DNA of 39,967 nucleotides from Hyphomicrobiales bacterium (GCA_900469625.1 UBXV01000054.1:1-39967); one strand, 5' to 3'. Positions 1 to 9,231 are shown, counted from the first letter of the stretch. The notes: generated by a model from the letters alone, not told the origin. Translations and numbers: made by a program.

Positions 1-389
1 GGGGAGGGGAGGGGAGGGTAAATGTCGCCATCTCCTGCGGGCGTCGACGTGATACCTTGGCGGCTTCCCAGAAAATTCTCGACACATCTCCCGCATCATC
101 GTCGCACATGATGCCGACCGTTCCTAGCGACATGGAAGTGTCAATTATACTTGCCAACGATGTCCGAACCACCGTTGTTCGTTCTGATGTTCGGCTCATC
201 CTTGTATCCCGGTTTTTGCCTTCCTCGATCAAACTCCAGGTTAACGGACGATGGTGCTTCGGCAACATCCACTCCCGGAAACACCTCAACGGCCCTTAAG
301 CAGAAACGCGAACCAGGGGATAAAACCCTCGTCGGCCAAGTTCGTGGCGAACCGCGGGTGGACAAATATGTCGCTGGTCATCGGTGGCG
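1..389. other. Spacer downstream of repC, with a G-rich left edge
   Basis: I see no convincing gene here. Bases 1-18 are three GGGGA repeats followed by GGG, which fits the G-quadruplex pattern but could be a contig-end artefact. The rest is downstream of repC, where some repABC plasmids carry a centromere-like parS site. I looked for the 16-bp repABC consensus (GTT, two any, C, any, GC, any, G, two any, AAC) and did not find it. Short open frames on both strands have no ribosome binding site or recognisable product. Confidence 0.4.
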
Positions 390-1604
390 TTACGAGGCAC
401 GGGCAGAGGACCCGGGCAATGTCCGGAGAAGTGCCATGAGCACAGGCCCGAGAGAAAACTCACCTCGTCGAGCCTTATCCGTCAAGTTTCGCAGATAGCC
501 GCCCGCCGAATTGATGTGGCCGGCTCTTTCCAAAATGCATGCCATCGTCGCCGCCGCATTCTCTGGCCCCATTGCCTCGCAGGCGTCCTGATAAGCGCTC
601 GGACTGACCCCGAGCATCGATCGAACCACGACTGCCGCAGTCATAAGCTCGCGCCAGCTCGAAATCGCTCCGCCTGGTCCGTACATCGCAATCTCAGGGC
701 AGGCCTGCAACACCATGCCCAATGGGAACGCCTTGATCGGCTCGCGCTTCGGCCCCGGCTTGATCTCTGGTTTCGCCCCCAGCTCATTTCCAGAGCTAGG
801 TTCAATTTCATTGATGGATTCGGTATTTGAATTCTGTATGTGACGCTCATCTGGAGCAGCAATGCTGCTCATATTTTCAGAAACTAACTGCATTTCCAGG
901 CGGTTGAGGATCTCCGCCCGAAGCATTTCCATTTCATCGAGGATCGTCGCCAAGTCGCTCATCCGTGGCGTGCGGGGAATGCGGGCAACCAATTGGATAT
1001 ACATCGCCTCGATCGCTGCCCAATCGCCAGAGACATCCTCCTCCATCGCGGCCGAGATGAGCTTGCGAACATCCCGCCGGCATACTGTGAGCGCTTCCTT
1101 GGCCCTACGGAACTGCGCACGATCAGCAGCGACCTGCTGCGCCATCAGAGCGAGCTCTTCGGCCCGTGCAAGCAACGGCGACAGATCGAAGCCGTAGGCT
1201 TCCTCGATATCTCCCTCCCGATCCTTGCGGGCAAAGCGTTTGCCGTTGGCGCTGTCCTTTCGGTTGATCAGGCCGGCATTAACGAGCGCTGCCAGCTGAC
1301 GCCGCAGTGTTGCCCCGGCAATCCCGTGCGCGCGAACGGAAAGCTGGGCATTCGATGGGAAAACGACCATAGAGTGGTCGTGAGACAACTCGGGTTGAGG
1401 ATAGAACGTCAGCAGAGCATCCAGAACGGCGAGTGCTCGATCCTGGATTCCAAGATGTATCCTCGCTTCCGAGGCATCCCGAAAAACCTTCCACTTTTCT
1501 GCTGATTTGCCTGGGCTGATTTCAGCGGTGGTCAGCTGCCTCTTGACCAAGGCAAGCGTCATCGGCCGCCGCCCGAAAGGCGTCGTCACACTTCCACTCT
1601 GCAT
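390..1604 (-). CDS. repC: RepC, replication initiator of a repABC plasmid
   Basis: This is the replication initiator of the repABC family, 404 residues from the ATG at 1604. The N-terminal stretch (QSGSVTTPFGRRP, then MTLALVKRQL) is characteristic of RepC, and the length matches the usual 400-440. I chose the ATG at 1604 over an in-frame GTG at 1613 because AGAGGTG lies about 8 bases upstream of the ATG, while the GTG has no spaced binding site. In characterised members RepC acts mainly in cis and the origin lies inside repC, so oriV is probably within this gene; that is family knowledge, not seen directly. It is the last gene of repABC, about 200 bases after repB, and that gap holds a probable counter-transcript RNA that would limit RepC synthesis. 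Family assignment is firm. Confidence 0.95.
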   Translation of the reverse strand: MQSGSVTTPFGRRPMTLALVKRQLTTAEISPGKSAEKWKVFRDASEARIHLGIQDRALAVLDALLTFYPQPELSHDHSMVVFPSNAQLSVRAHGIAGATLRRQLAALVNAGLINRKDSANGKRFARKDREGDIEEAYGFDLSPLLARAEELALMAQQVAADRAQFRRAKEALTVCRRDVRKLISAAMEEDVSGDWAAIEAMYIQLVARIPRTPRMSDLATILDEMEMLRAEILNRLEMQLVSENMSSIAAPDERHIQNSNTESINEIEPSSGNELGAKPEIKPGPKREPIKAFPLGMVLQACPEIAMYGPGGAISSWRELMTAAVVVRSMLGVSPSAYQDACEAMGPENAAATMACILERAGHINSAGGYLRNLTDKARRGEFSLGPVLMALLRTLPGSSARAS

Positions 1605-1694
1605 TTCCTTCACCTCTCAAAAGGCAAAAGAAGTCCGCTCACCAAATTAGGTGCCAATCACTCTTGACGGGGATTCGTGGAAATGCGATTCTCA

Positions 1695-1750
1695 GATTGT
1701 CCAGATATGAGAGAGGCTTCCACGACGGCAACGTTTGGGGGCCTTTTTCT
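1695..1750 (+). ncRNA. Counter-transcribed antisense RNA (ctRNA / incA) between repB and repC
   Basis: repABC plasmids carry a small RNA antisense to the repB-repC gap that represses repC and sets incompatibility. The expected parts are visible on the strand opposite repABC. A -35-like TTGACG lies at 1664-1669, with a weak -10 (GATTCT) 17 bases later. A hairpin spans 1714-1744, with left arm AGGCTTCCA and right arm TGGGGGCCT (two G-T pairs) plus a short inner stem. It is followed by a T-rich run (TTTTTCTTTT), giving an intrinsic terminator. The transcript would be about 50 bases. Start and end are estimates. Confidence 0.72.
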
Positions 1751-1794
1751 TTTGCGGTGTTCCTTCCGTATTCCCTTGTCGAATGCGACCCTTT

Positions 1795-1804
1795 GACAGC
1801 TGTC
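1795..1804. promoter_or_regulatory. GACAGCTGTC palindrome just downstream of repB, possible partition site
   Basis: A perfect 10-bp palindrome sits 8 bases beyond the repB stop. Its centre, CAGCTG, fits the core of the repABC parS consensus (C-any-GC-any-G), but the flanking TTT and TGG do not match the expected outer GTT and AAC. It is at best a diverged centromere site and could be chance. Confidence 0.25.
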
Positions 1805-1811
1805 TGGGGTT

Positions 1812-2828
1812 CTAACCTTCACGCTCACGAGAGAAGCGTTCAACGAGATGCGGCAACGCGTTGCCGACGAACTTCACGAAGTCCTGACCGAGAGGGCCAT
1901 CCGCGGAGATCCGAAGCTCTTTGGGCGAAACCTTCCAAGCACCGAGTTTCCTGCCGGCACTGTCCGTCAGTTCTTTTTCGTTCCGTCGCGAATGCGACGA
2001 CGGCTTGATCGCTTCAAACGCCTGCTGGAAGCGTTGGTCTGACACGGAGACGCCGTCGCCTGCTTCGGTGAGCGCCTGGCGAACCAGAGCTAGAGATGCT
2101 GGATCGCCAGCGATGTTTTTTGCGAACTCCACCCAGCGGGGGCGTCCGACCTTCGGAGCCCTTCCGATCGTCTCGATCACATCTATAGGGATCGCCCGAT
2201 AGACGCTGCGCATTCGAGCGAGCTCTGCGTCCTCAATCGATAGCGCCGCATAGATGTTACGCGCTTTGACGCCGGCATCATCCATTCGCGATGCAAACAG
2301 CGCGCGTTCAATCCAAGTCAGATCCTGCCGGCTGGCATTCTCAATGCCTTGGGCGACCACGAGATCCAGATCCGAGATCTCCACCTCGAGCGCGCGAACG
2401 GCCCTGCCGAGTTCCTTGGCAGCACGCCACCGACGGTGCCCATATACGATTTGATGGCGCCCAGCCGACGACGGATGACGGCGGACTTGAATAGGTACCT
2501 TTTGACCCTCGGAATCGATCGAACGCTTGAATGCTTCAAAATCCGTAGCGTCATCATCCTCCAGCCGGTCCGGATAGGGTGAAGGATCGATGAACGCGGG
2601 ATCAAGATCAAGGATCGCGCCGCCACCCGACTCGACGATCGCCTTTAATCGGTCGCGCTCTGCCCTGATGTCATCGATGGCGCGATGTGCTGCACCGACG
2701 ACGCCCGCGCCGACACGGGGCGAGGGGGCACGAGGCGTAGGTTGCGTGTCGTCTGCAAGCTTATTCTCCAGTTCTTGGGAGAGCAAACCGAAGCTCGCGA
2801 CAAGTGATTTGCGAGAAGACTTGCTCAT
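1812..2828 (-). CDS. repB: RepB, ParB-type plasmid partition protein
   Basis: This is a centromere-binding partition protein of the ParB/RepB family, 338 residues, which works with RepA to segregate the plasmid. A ParB/Spo0J nuclease-like fold occupies roughly residues 75-165 and includes the signature GHRRWRA at 130-136. The C-terminal half is the RepB-specific helix-turn-helix and dimerisation region. The start codon overlaps the repA stop in an ATGA arrangement (2825-2828), so translation is coupled. Length and gene order match the repABC family. RepB usually also strengthens RepA autorepression of the operon. Confidence 0.95.
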   Translation of the reverse strand: MSKSSRKSLVASFGLLSQELENKLADDTQPTPRAPSPRVGAGVVGAAHRAIDDIRAERDRLKAIVESGGGAILDLDPAFIDPSPYPDRLEDDDATDFEAFKRSIDSEGQKVPIQVRRHPSSAGRHQIVYGHRRWRAAKELGRAVRALEVEISDLDLVVAQGIENASRQDLTWIERALFASRMDDAGVKARNIYAALSIEDAELARMRSVYRAIPIDVIETIGRAPKVGRPRWVEFAKNIAGDPASLALVRQALTEAGDGVSVSDQRFQQAFEAIKPSSHSRRNEKELTDSAGRKLGAWKVSPKELRISADGPLGQDFVKFVGNALPHLVERFSREREG

Positions 2829-4048
2829 GGCCGCCCCCAGCTATCGTTGATAAGTCGGATGATCGCCTCATTCACAGCATCGACCGCTTCACGCGCACGC
2901 TTATGGGTATCACGCCCAATCTGGCCCATTTCGAGCTCGTAGATCGAACGCTTCGCCAAGCCCGCCGCCTCAACGGCCGTGCTTTCGATAGCGGTCGGCA
3001 GAAGAACGTCTGTTCCGAACATATGCCGCAACATAGCAACGACTTGCGACTGAGGGGCATCGTTTGGGTCATGCCGCGTCACGAGATACCGAATGAAGTC
3101 CTGATCGAGTTGAGCCCCGCTTTCATTCAAGACGCTGATGAGATCGCCCATCATCAGGAGGAACTGGCTCATGGAAGCCACGTCCAACATGGCGGGGTGA
3201 ACGGTGATGACCATGCTTGTGGCAGCATAGATCGCGCTGAGCGTGAGGAAGCCAAGGGACGGCGGCGTATCGAGAATGACGATGTCGTAGTCTTGTTCGA
3301 CCTCCGACAGGGCAAGCTTCAAGCGCTCGAAGAAGATCGCACCCGAGCTCGACTTGTTCGCCAGGACGCGAGGGGTCTCGTGCTCGTACTCCATGACTTC
3401 GAGGTTGCCGGGAACGAGATCGACACCATCGAAATAGGTCTTGCGAATGATGTCTCGGATCGGTCGCCGTTCAGCTTCATCGTAGCGAAGCGCTGCATAG
3501 ATCGTTTCGTTGGCACCCACGTCAATTTCCGGCTGCGCGCCGAACATCGCCGAGAGCGATGCCTGTGGATCGAGATCAAGTGCGAGAACGCGATAGCCTT
3601 GCAAGGCGAGATGGTGCGCAAGATGAACACAGGTCGTCGTCTTGGCGCTTCCGCCCTTGAAGTTCGCAATCGCGAGAACTTGCAAGTGTTCGCCCGGGCG
3701 CCGGCGAGGGAGAAAGCGCAGGGCATCGGCAGGTTTCTGCTTGGCAAACAACTCCCGAAGCTCGTTGATTTGTGCGAGCGTGTAGACGCGGTGATTGTTC
3801 TCAAGCCGGCTCGGCGTCGGCCCGCGTCCCTCGGACGACATCAGCTTCAGTGTCGAATCTGGTATGGATGTCAGCTTCGAAACTTCGTTCGTGAGAAACG
3901 ATCTCAAGGTCTTTTCAGCTGTCGGCGGGTACATACGGGTACGTAGCTGCTGCAGCTGACTCGACAAGAGACTGGCATGCCGCAAGATCTTCTCGGCAGC
4001 GTCTTCCTTGAGTTGAACGTCAGTTTCTGCGCGTATCGCTATCGCCAT
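2825..4048 (-). CDS. repA: RepA, ParA-type partition ATPase and operon autorepressor
   Basis: This 407-residue partition ATPase moves plasmid copies apart with RepB and, in studied relatives, represses its own operon. The deviant Walker A motif KGGSAKTT lies at residues 131-138, followed by the switch region around DLDPQAS and a Walker B-like VILDTPPSLG. About 120 residues precede the ATPase core, the N-terminal DNA-binding extension typical of repABC RepA. The ATG at 4048 is preceded by GAGGGA at about 5 bases. That binding site abuts one arm of a 10-bp inverted repeat (4055-4100), so RepA binding there could block expression. Overlap with repB by ATGA indicates coupled translation. Confidence 0.96.
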   Translation of the reverse strand: MAIAIRAETDVQLKEDAAEKILRHASLLSSQLQQLRTRMYPPTAEKTLRSFLTNEVSKLTSIPDSTLKLMSSEGRGPTPSRLENNHRVYTLAQINELRELFAKQKPADALRFLPRRRPGEHLQVLAIANFKGGSAKTTTCVHLAHHLALQGYRVLALDLDPQASLSAMFGAQPEIDVGANETIYAALRYDEAERRPIRDIIRKTYFDGVDLVPGNLEVMEYEHETPRVLANKSSSGAIFFERLKLALSEVEQDYDIVILDTPPSLGFLTLSAIYAATSMVITVHPAMLDVASMSQFLLMMGDLISVLNESGAQLDQDFIRYLVTRHDPNDAPQSQVVAMLRHMFGTDVLLPTAIESTAVEAAGLAKRSIYELEMGQIGRDTHKRAREAVDAVNEAIIRLINDSWGRP

Positions 4049-4054
4049 TTTTCC

Positions 4055-4100
4055 CTCTTGGCGGCTTAAAGCCGGTTTGCCGACTGTTGCCCGCCAAGAG
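4055..4100. promoter_or_regulatory. Long inverted repeat over the repA leader, candidate RepA operator
   Basis: CTCTTGGCGG at 4055-4064 is matched exactly by CCGCCAAGAG at 4091-4100, separated by 26 bases. The inner arm begins 7 bases upstream of the repA ATG and partly overlaps its ribosome binding site. RepA autorepression through inverted repeats upstream of repA is known for repABC plasmids; assigning this repeat to that role is inference. Confidence 0.55.
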
Positions 4101-4496
4101 ATAGAACACGATTCTCCTGCACCGTCCAGAAATATAGGGTTAACAAAGCCTTAACGCCCAACGCGGGGTCTCAGCCAAGAACACCGGTCTACGCCCTGAT
4201 ATTGCGTTCTTTTTCAAAGAATCCGACGGGGCCTCCGATATGAATTAATGCACACTTTTGCTCATCGCAGTGAGGTCAGCGGGTCGGCGGTCCACTGAAA
4301 ATCGCGGCCCATCGCCCGAATCAACACTCATGCATCAGTCGCGGCCGGCGGCATCAGAATGGCGCCGATGGACCGGTAGACTGTGGAAGCCGACCATCTG
4401 TCTGGTCAGGAATGGTTCTAAGCCCCCTAGAAACCACGTAGCGAAATCTCGGGAGCATTTCTGTCCCTCGCAACGGCCCCCTCAGTCGTAGCACTT
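4101..4496. other. Divergent regulatory region between repA and traI
   Basis: No gene is recognised here. It must contain the repABC promoter (minus) and the traI-trb promoter (plus). Two further dyads are visible: GTTAA / TTAAC at 4139-4155 with 7 bases between, and TTCTTT / AAAGAA at 4207-4221 with 3 between. On Ti plasmids the comparable region carries 18-bp TraR boxes. I found no sequence resembling the canonical Agrobacterium box, so the binding site is either diverged or missed. Confidence 0.45.
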
Positions 4497-4517
4497 CTCC
4501 TGCAATGAACGCAGGAG
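4497..4517. promoter_or_regulatory. Inverted repeat enclosing the traI ribosome binding site
   Basis: CTCCTGC (4497-4503) and GCAGGAG (4511-4517) form a perfect 7-bp stem with a 7-base loop, AATGAAC. The right arm contains the AGGAG ribosome binding site of traI. The loop contains an upstream in-frame ATG (4505). In RNA this hairpin would hide the binding site; in DNA it could be a dyad operator. It is close to lux-box length but unusually near the start codon for one. Confidence 0.5.
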
Positions 4518-4525
4518 ACCCACAA

Positions 4526-5161
4526 ATGATGATCATTGCCATTGAGAATGGCAGTTCGAGCGACGCCAGGTCACTCCTCGATGGAATGTTTGCGCTGCGC
4601 GCGAAGGTTTTCGGTGAGCGTTTGGGCTGGACAGTTCTTGCCCCGGACGGTCATGAACGCGATCTTTTCGACAAACTTGATCCTGTCTACATTCTGGCCG
4701 CCAACGGAAATGATGAGGTTGTCGGCTGCGCGCGCCTTCTTCCGGCAACCGGCAAGACGATGCTTTCGTCGGTGTTCCCGCAACTCATCGGGGACCTGGA
4801 ATTTTTTCCGCACGCTCAAATGGTCGAGAGCTCGCGCTTCTGCGTCGACACCACCATCCAACGAAAGGGCCGTAGCGGACTTCATCATGTTACCCGCTTG
4901 ATGTTCGCCGGCATCCTCGAATGGTGCCTTTCGCGCGGACATACCGAAGTTGTCACCGTGACTGACCTTGCCATCGAGCGTATCCTTGGACGTGCGGGAT
5001 GGACGCTTCGTCGGTTGGGATCAGCGCAGACAATAGGCGCTGGCAAGGCACTAGCCGGCATTCTCGCCGTGGACCGGGACATCTTCAGACGGGTCAAACC
5101 GCCCGGATACATTTCGGATCTCAGCCGTTTTTCGCTGCCCGGCCAAACGGTGTCTTCATGA
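4526..5161 (+). CDS. traI: TraI, acyl-homoserine-lactone synthase
   Basis: This LuxI-family enzyme makes an N-acyl-homoserine lactone from S-adenosylmethionine and acyl-ACP, the quorum signal for conjugation. From the ATG at 4526 it is 211 residues, close to the 212 of Ti-plasmid TraI. AGGAG at 4513-4517 is 8 bases before this ATG; an in-frame ATG at 4505 lies inside the hairpin loop and has no binding site. The family's conserved residues are present: Arg, Phe and Trp in the LRAKVFGERLGW segment, the aspartates of DLFDKLD, Arg in GCARLLP, and Glu/Arg in ESSRFCVD. It heads the trb operon and overlaps trbB by ATGA. The acyl chain cannot be deduced from sequence. Confidence 0.95.
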   Translation: MMIIAIENGSSSDARSLLDGMFALRAKVFGERLGWTVLAPDGHERDLFDKLDPVYILAANGNDEVVGCARLLPATGKTMLSSVFPQLIGDLEFFPHAQMVESSRFCVDTTIQRKGRSGLHHVTRLMFAGILEWCLSRGHTEVVTVTDLAIERILGRAGWTLRRLGSAQTIGAGKALAGILAVDRDIFRRVKPPGYISDLSRFSLPGQTVSS

Positions 5162-6123
5162 CATATAGCCGCTCGCTGCCCCGGCTCGTCCGCAAGCTCG
5201 AGGACGCCCTTGGCCCGGCCATTCGGGCGGCGCTCGATGACCCAAACGTGGTCGAGATCATGCTCAATGCAGATGGCAATCTCTACGTCGAGCGCCTCGG
5301 TCATCCGATCGCGCGTCTCGGAGAAATGGCTGCCTCGGCTGCCGAGATTGCAATCGGCAGCATCGCCCATGCGACCGGTACGGCGGTCGACGAACACAGG
5401 CCAGTCGTGTCGGCTGAGTTGCCGATCAGCGGGCACCGGTTTGAGGGGTTGATACCGCCCATCGTTGCCGCTCCGTCCTTTTCCATACGCAAACGCGCTT
5501 CGCGCCTCATTCCCATCGAGCAATATGTGGTCGACGGTTTCATGACTGCAAGACAGGCTCGCCTTCTGACACGCGCTGTTGCCGATCGCCTGAATATCCT
5601 CGTCTCGGGTGGGACCGGCTCCGGCAAAACGACGCTGGCAAATGCGCTCATCTTGGAGATTGCAACGGTCGCGCCCGATGATCGCCTCATCATCCTTGAA
5701 GATACCGTCGAGATCCGTTGCGGCTCGCACAACGTCCTTTCGCTGCGCACCAGCGACGACGTTGACATGTCGCGCTTGCTGAAAAGCACACTCAGATTGC
5801 GACCGGACCGCATCATAGTCGGCGAAGTACGAGACGCGGCGGCTCTATCGCTCCTCAAGGCATGGAACACCGGACATCCGGGAGGAATCGCGACGGTGCA
5901 TGCCAATTCCGCGCGCTCGGCACTTCGCAGACTTGAGCAGCTCACCGCGGAGACAAGCCGGCAACCGATGCAGGACGTCATCGCCGAAGCCATCGATCTC
6001 GTCGTTTCGATTGAACGCACGGCGACTGGTCGTCGGCTCGGAGATCCAATGCGCGTCGTTGGACACGACGGGACGACCTATAGGCTGGACACTTACCAGG
6101 AAGGGGAACGAGATGCGGCATAA
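5158..6123 (+). CDS. trbB: TrbB, VirB11-type ATPase of the mating system
   Basis: This cytoplasmic hexameric ATPase powers pilus assembly and DNA transfer. It is 321 residues, the usual TrbB length. The Walker A motif GGTGSGKT begins near residue 151, followed by the Asp box (IILEDTVEI) and the His box region ([14 protein letters not shown]) of the VirB11/GspE secretion ATPase family. The ATG at 5158 overlaps the traI stop as ATGA, so the two genes are translationally coupled. An in-frame extension back to 4999 lies inside traI and has no initiation signal. Confidence 0.96.
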   Translation: MTYSRSLPRLVRKLEDALGPAIRAALDDPNVVEIMLNADGNLYVERLGHPIARLGEMAASAAEIAIGSIAHATGTAVDEHRPVVSAELPISGHRFEGLIPPIVAAPSFSIRKRASRLIPIEQYVVDGFMTARQARLLTRAVADRLNILVSGGTGSGKTTLANALILEIATVAPDDRLIILEDTVEIRCGSHNVLSLRTSDDVDMSRLLKSTLRLRPDRIIVGEVRDAAALSLLKAWNTGHPGGIATVHANSARSALRRLEQLTAETSRQPMQDVIAEAIDLVVSIERTATGRRLGDPMRVVGHDGTTYRLDTYQEGERDAA

Positions 6124-6481
6124 AAAGCGTTCAGTAGCGGTGGCTCTTGCGACGCTCCTGATTTTCTCCGGCTGGGAACCAGCGCTCGCCGGTTCGGGCG
6201 GCGGCCTTCCATGGGAGGGCCCGCTTGAGCAAATCCAGCAATCGATTACCGGCCCCGTTGCCGGGTTCATCGCTCTTGCCGCGGTCGCCGTGGCCGGCGG
6301 TATGCTGATCTTCGGCGGCGAGCTCAACGATTTTGCGAGGCGGCTCTTCTACATCGTACTCGTCGCCGGCCTCCTGCTCGGTGCGACGCAAATCGTCCAG
6401 CTGTTCGGCGCGACCGGTTCGTCGATCGACGACCTTGCCTTGGTCTTTCACCTCAAATCACCCGGAGGATCCGATGCCTGA
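6113..6481 (+). CDS. trbC: TrbC, pilin precursor
   Basis: A VirB2-like pilin subunit of 122 residues. A positively charged start (MRHKKR) and a hydrophobic signal end near the Ala-rich LAG. Two transmembrane helices follow ([19 protein letters not shown] and [14 protein letters not shown]) with a short loop between, the pilin layout. In the RP4 system TrbC is cut and circularised by TraF; a TraF homologue is encoded at 31948-32514. The start overlaps the trbB end by 11 bases, with AGGGGAA upstream. Confidence 0.93.
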   Translation: MRHKKRSVAVALATLLIFSGWEPALAGSGGGLPWEGPLEQIQQSITGPVAGFIALAAVAVAGGMLIFGGELNDFARRLFYIVLVAGLLLGATQIVQLFGATGSSIDDLALVFHLKSPGGSDA

Positions 6482-6773
6482 GGCGTTCGCACACCTTGAA
6501 CGACACCGTATCCATCGTGCCCTCTCTCGCCCGAACCTGTTGCTGGGTGCCGATCGCGAGCTCGTTCTCGCCGCGGGGCTGGCAACTGTCATCCTGGTCT
6601 TCGTCGTCCTGACCATCTACTCGGCACTGATCGGCTTCGCCCTCTGGATCCTTACCATCGGCGTCTTTAGGCGCATGGCAAAAGCTGATCCCCTCATGCG
6701 CAAGATCTACATGCGTCACGTGCGCTATCGGCGAACCTATCGTCCGACTTCGACCCCGTGGCGAAAAGGCTGA
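6474..6773 (+). CDS. trbD: TrbD, inner-membrane VirB3-like protein
   Basis: This 99-residue membrane protein matches the usual length of TrbD/VirB3. The N-terminus ([19 protein letters not shown]) and a long hydrophobic segment of one or two helices ([17 protein letters not shown] onward) are followed by a basic C-terminus, typical of the family. It is thought to work with the TrbE ATPase at the inner membrane. The ATG is preceded by GGAGG at 5 bases and overlaps trbC by 8 bases. Confidence 0.93.
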   Translation: MPEAFAHLERHRIHRALSRPNLLLGADRELVLAAGLATVILVFVVLTIYSALIGFALWILTIGVFRRMAKADPLMRKIYMRHVRYRRTYRPTSTPWRKG

Positions 6774-6783
6774 GTGTGTCGCG

Positions 6784-9231
6784 ATGGTCAACCTGGCGCG
6801 CTTCCGTTCACCCGATCCATCCTTTGCCGACCTCGTGCCTTATGCCGCACTCGTCGACAACGGGGTCATCCTCTTGAAAGACGGCTCGTTGATGGCCGGC
6901 TGGTACTTCGCGGGCCCGGACAGCGAGAGCGCAACGGACCTTGAGCGCAACGAGATATCCCGCCAGATCAACACGGTCCTCGCCCGTTTGGGGTCTGGCT
7001 GGATGATCCAGATAGAAGCTGTCCGCTTGGGCACGGCCTCCTACCCGGATGCCGACCGCTCGCATTTTCCAGATCCGATAGCGCGTGCGATCGATGCCGA
7101 GCGCCGGGCACACTTTGAAAGGGAAGGGGGCCATTTCGAGAGCCGCCATGCGCTCATCCTCACCCAACGTCCTCAAGAAACAAGTCGACGCGGGCTCGGG
7201 AGATATGTCTATGCCGACGCCGAAAGTCGCAACAGAGGCCTCGCCGACACGGCGCTTGATCTTTTCCGGACCCGTACCCGCGAGGTCGAACAGTCTCTGG
7301 CGAACTGGATCTCGCTTCGCCGCATGGCAACCCGAGAGGATGGGGGCACCGGGGCACGACGGCAGCGCTTCGATGAGCTCTTCCAGTTCATCCGCTTTTG
7401 TATCACCGGACAGAACCATCCGGTCAGACTGCCCGACATAGCGATGTATTTGGATTGGCTGGCAACGGCCGAGCTTCATCATGGTCTCAATCCGGTCGTG
7501 GACAATCGCCACTTGGGCGTGGTGGCGATTGATGGTCTGCCCTCGGAAAGCTGGCCCGGAATCCTGAACAATCTCGATCGACTCCCGCTCAGCTACCGCT
7601 GGTCATCACGTTTCATCTTCCTGGACCCGCAAGAGGCTCGCCAACGTCTCGAACGCACACGCAAGAAATGGCAGCAAAAGGTCCGCCCGTTCTTCGACCA
7701 GCTTTTCCAGACCGACAGTCGATCCGTCGACCAGGATGCAATCGCGATGGTCGCCGAGGTCGAAGACGCGATTTCCCAGGCTTCATCCGAACTCGTTTCC
7801 TACGGCTACTACACGCCGGTCGTCATTGTCTTCGGGGTCGATGGCGCCGGCGTCCGCGACAAATGCGAGATGATCAGGCAGGCGATTCAGGCGGAGGGTT
7901 TCGGGGCGAGGATAGAAACACTCAACGCAACGGAGGCCTATCTCGGAAGCCTCCCGGGCGTCTGGTACTGTAATCTACGCGAGCCTTTGATTAACACCCG
8001 CAATCTAGCCGACCTCATCCCACTCAACACGGTCTGGGCCGGGAACCCAACGGCACCTTGTCCATACTTCCCGCCGCAATCGCCGCCTTTGATGCAGGTC
8101 GCCTCCGGCTCGACACCTTTCAGGCTAAACCTTCATGTCGACGACGTCGGTCACACGCTCGTCTTCGGACCGACAGGATCTGGAAAGTCGACGCTGCTTG
8201 CACTGATTGCCGCGCAGTTTCGCCGTTACGCCGGCGCCCAGGTATTTGCCTTCGACAAAGGCAACTCGATGCTGCCCCTAACGCTTGCTATCGGCGGCAA
8301 CCATTATGACATCGGTGGAGAAGGAGACGGCGCTACCCTTTGCTTTTGCCCACTTCTCGATCTGGAAGGGGAGGGGGACCGTGCATGGGCGAGCCAATGG
8401 ATCGAGGCGCTGGCTGAATTGCAAGGAGCCTCGATCGGTCCGGATGAGCGCAACGCAATCTCCCGGCAGGTCGAACTGATGGCCTCATCATCCGGGCGGT
8501 CGTTGTCCGATTTCGTGAGCGGCGTTCAACTCAAGGCGATCAAGGACGCACTGCGTCACTATACGCTCGATGGCCCTTTGGGCAGCCTTTTCGACGCCGA
8601 AACCGACACCCTATCCTTTGGCGCGTTCCAGACCTTCGAAATCGCACAGCTGATGAGCCTTGGCGAGCGCACCCTCGTTCCGGTGCTCACATACCTCTTT
8701 CGCCGCATCGAGAAGCGCCTGTCAGGCGCCCCGAGTCTCATCATCCTGGACGAGGCCTGGCTGATGCTCGGCCACCCGGTCTTTCGCGATCGTATCCGCG
8801 AATGGCTGAAGGTGTTGCGCAAGGCGAATTGCGCCGTTGTTCTGGCAACCCAGTCAATCTCGGATGCAGAACGATCCGGCATTATCGACGTGCTGAGGGA
8901 AAGCTGCCCCACGAAGATCTGCCTGCCGAATGCGGCGGCGCGCCAGCCCGGCGCCCGCGAATTCTACCAAGGAATGGGTTTCAACGAACGCCAGATTGAG
9001 ATCATCGCGGCCGCGATACCGAAGCGAGACTACTACGTGACATCTCCTGAAGGCCGGCGCCTCTTCGACATGGCACTCGGTCCGATCGCGCTCGCCTTCA
9101 CCGGAGCGACCGGCAAGGACGATCTGAAACGCATCCACGCTCTTCATCACGATCACGGCCAAAACTGGCCCACCGAATGGCTCAAACTGAGAGGCATTGC
9201 CGATGCGGAAACGCTTCTTACAAAGGGGTGA
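6784..9231 (+). CDS. trbE: TrbE, VirB4-type ATPase of the mating system
   Basis: This large ATPase of 815 residues is the most conserved component of type IV secretion systems and energises pilus assembly and substrate transfer. The Walker A motif GPTGSGKS is at residues 462-469. Walker B (SLIILDEAWLML) is near 651-662, followed by a VirB4-type sensor segment (VVLATQSISDAERSG). The N-terminal half is the CagE/TrbE/VirB domain. No strong ribosome binding site precedes the ATG; a weak AAAAGG is about 14 bases upstream, so translation may depend on readthrough from trbD, which ends 10 bases earlier. Confidence 0.96.
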   Translation: MVNLARFRSPDPSFADLVPYAALVDNGVILLKDGSLMAGWYFAGPDSESATDLERNEISRQINTVLARLGSGWMIQIEAVRLGTASYPDADRSHFPDPIARAIDAERRAHFEREGGHFESRHALILTQRPQETSRRGLGRYVYADAESRNRGLADTALDLFRTRTREVEQSLANWISLRRMATREDGGTGARRQRFDELFQFIRFCITGQNHPVRLPDIAMYLDWLATAELHHGLNPVVDNRHLGVVAIDGLPSESWPGILNNLDRLPLSYRWSSRFIFLDPQEARQRLERTRKKWQQKVRPFFDQLFQTDSRSVDQDAIAMVAEVEDAISQASSELVSYGYYTPVVIVFGVDGAGVRDKCEMIRQAIQAEGFGARIETLNATEAYLGSLPGVWYCNLREPLINTRNLADLIPLNTVWAGNPTAPCPYFPPQSPPLMQVASGSTPFRLNLHVDDVGHTLVFGPTGSGKSTLLALIAAQFRRYAGAQVFAFDKGNSMLPLTLAIGGNHYDIGGEGDGATLCFCPLLDLEGEGDRAWASQWIEALAELQGASIGPDERNAISRQVELMASSSGRSLSDFVSGVQLKAIKDALRHYTLDGPLGSLFDAETDTLSFGAFQTFEIAQLMSLGERTLVPVLTYLFRRIEKRLSGAPSLIILDEAWLMLGHPVFRDRIREWLKVLRKANCAVVLATQSISDAERSGIIDVLRESCPTKICLPNAAARQPGAREFYQGMGFNERQIEIIAAAIPKRDYYVTSPEGRRLFDMALGPIALAFTGATGKDDLKRIHALHHDHGQNWPTEWLKLRGIADAETLLTKG

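Noticed and set aside
2804-3946. Long open frame (380 codons) opposite repA
   Set aside because: It is the antisense shadow of repA, with composition typical of a reverse-frame GC-rich gene, no binding site and no family resemblance.
4049-4525. Canonical 18-bp TraR box upstream of traI
   Set aside because: No match by eye to the known Agrobacterium box; the dyads present have different sequence.
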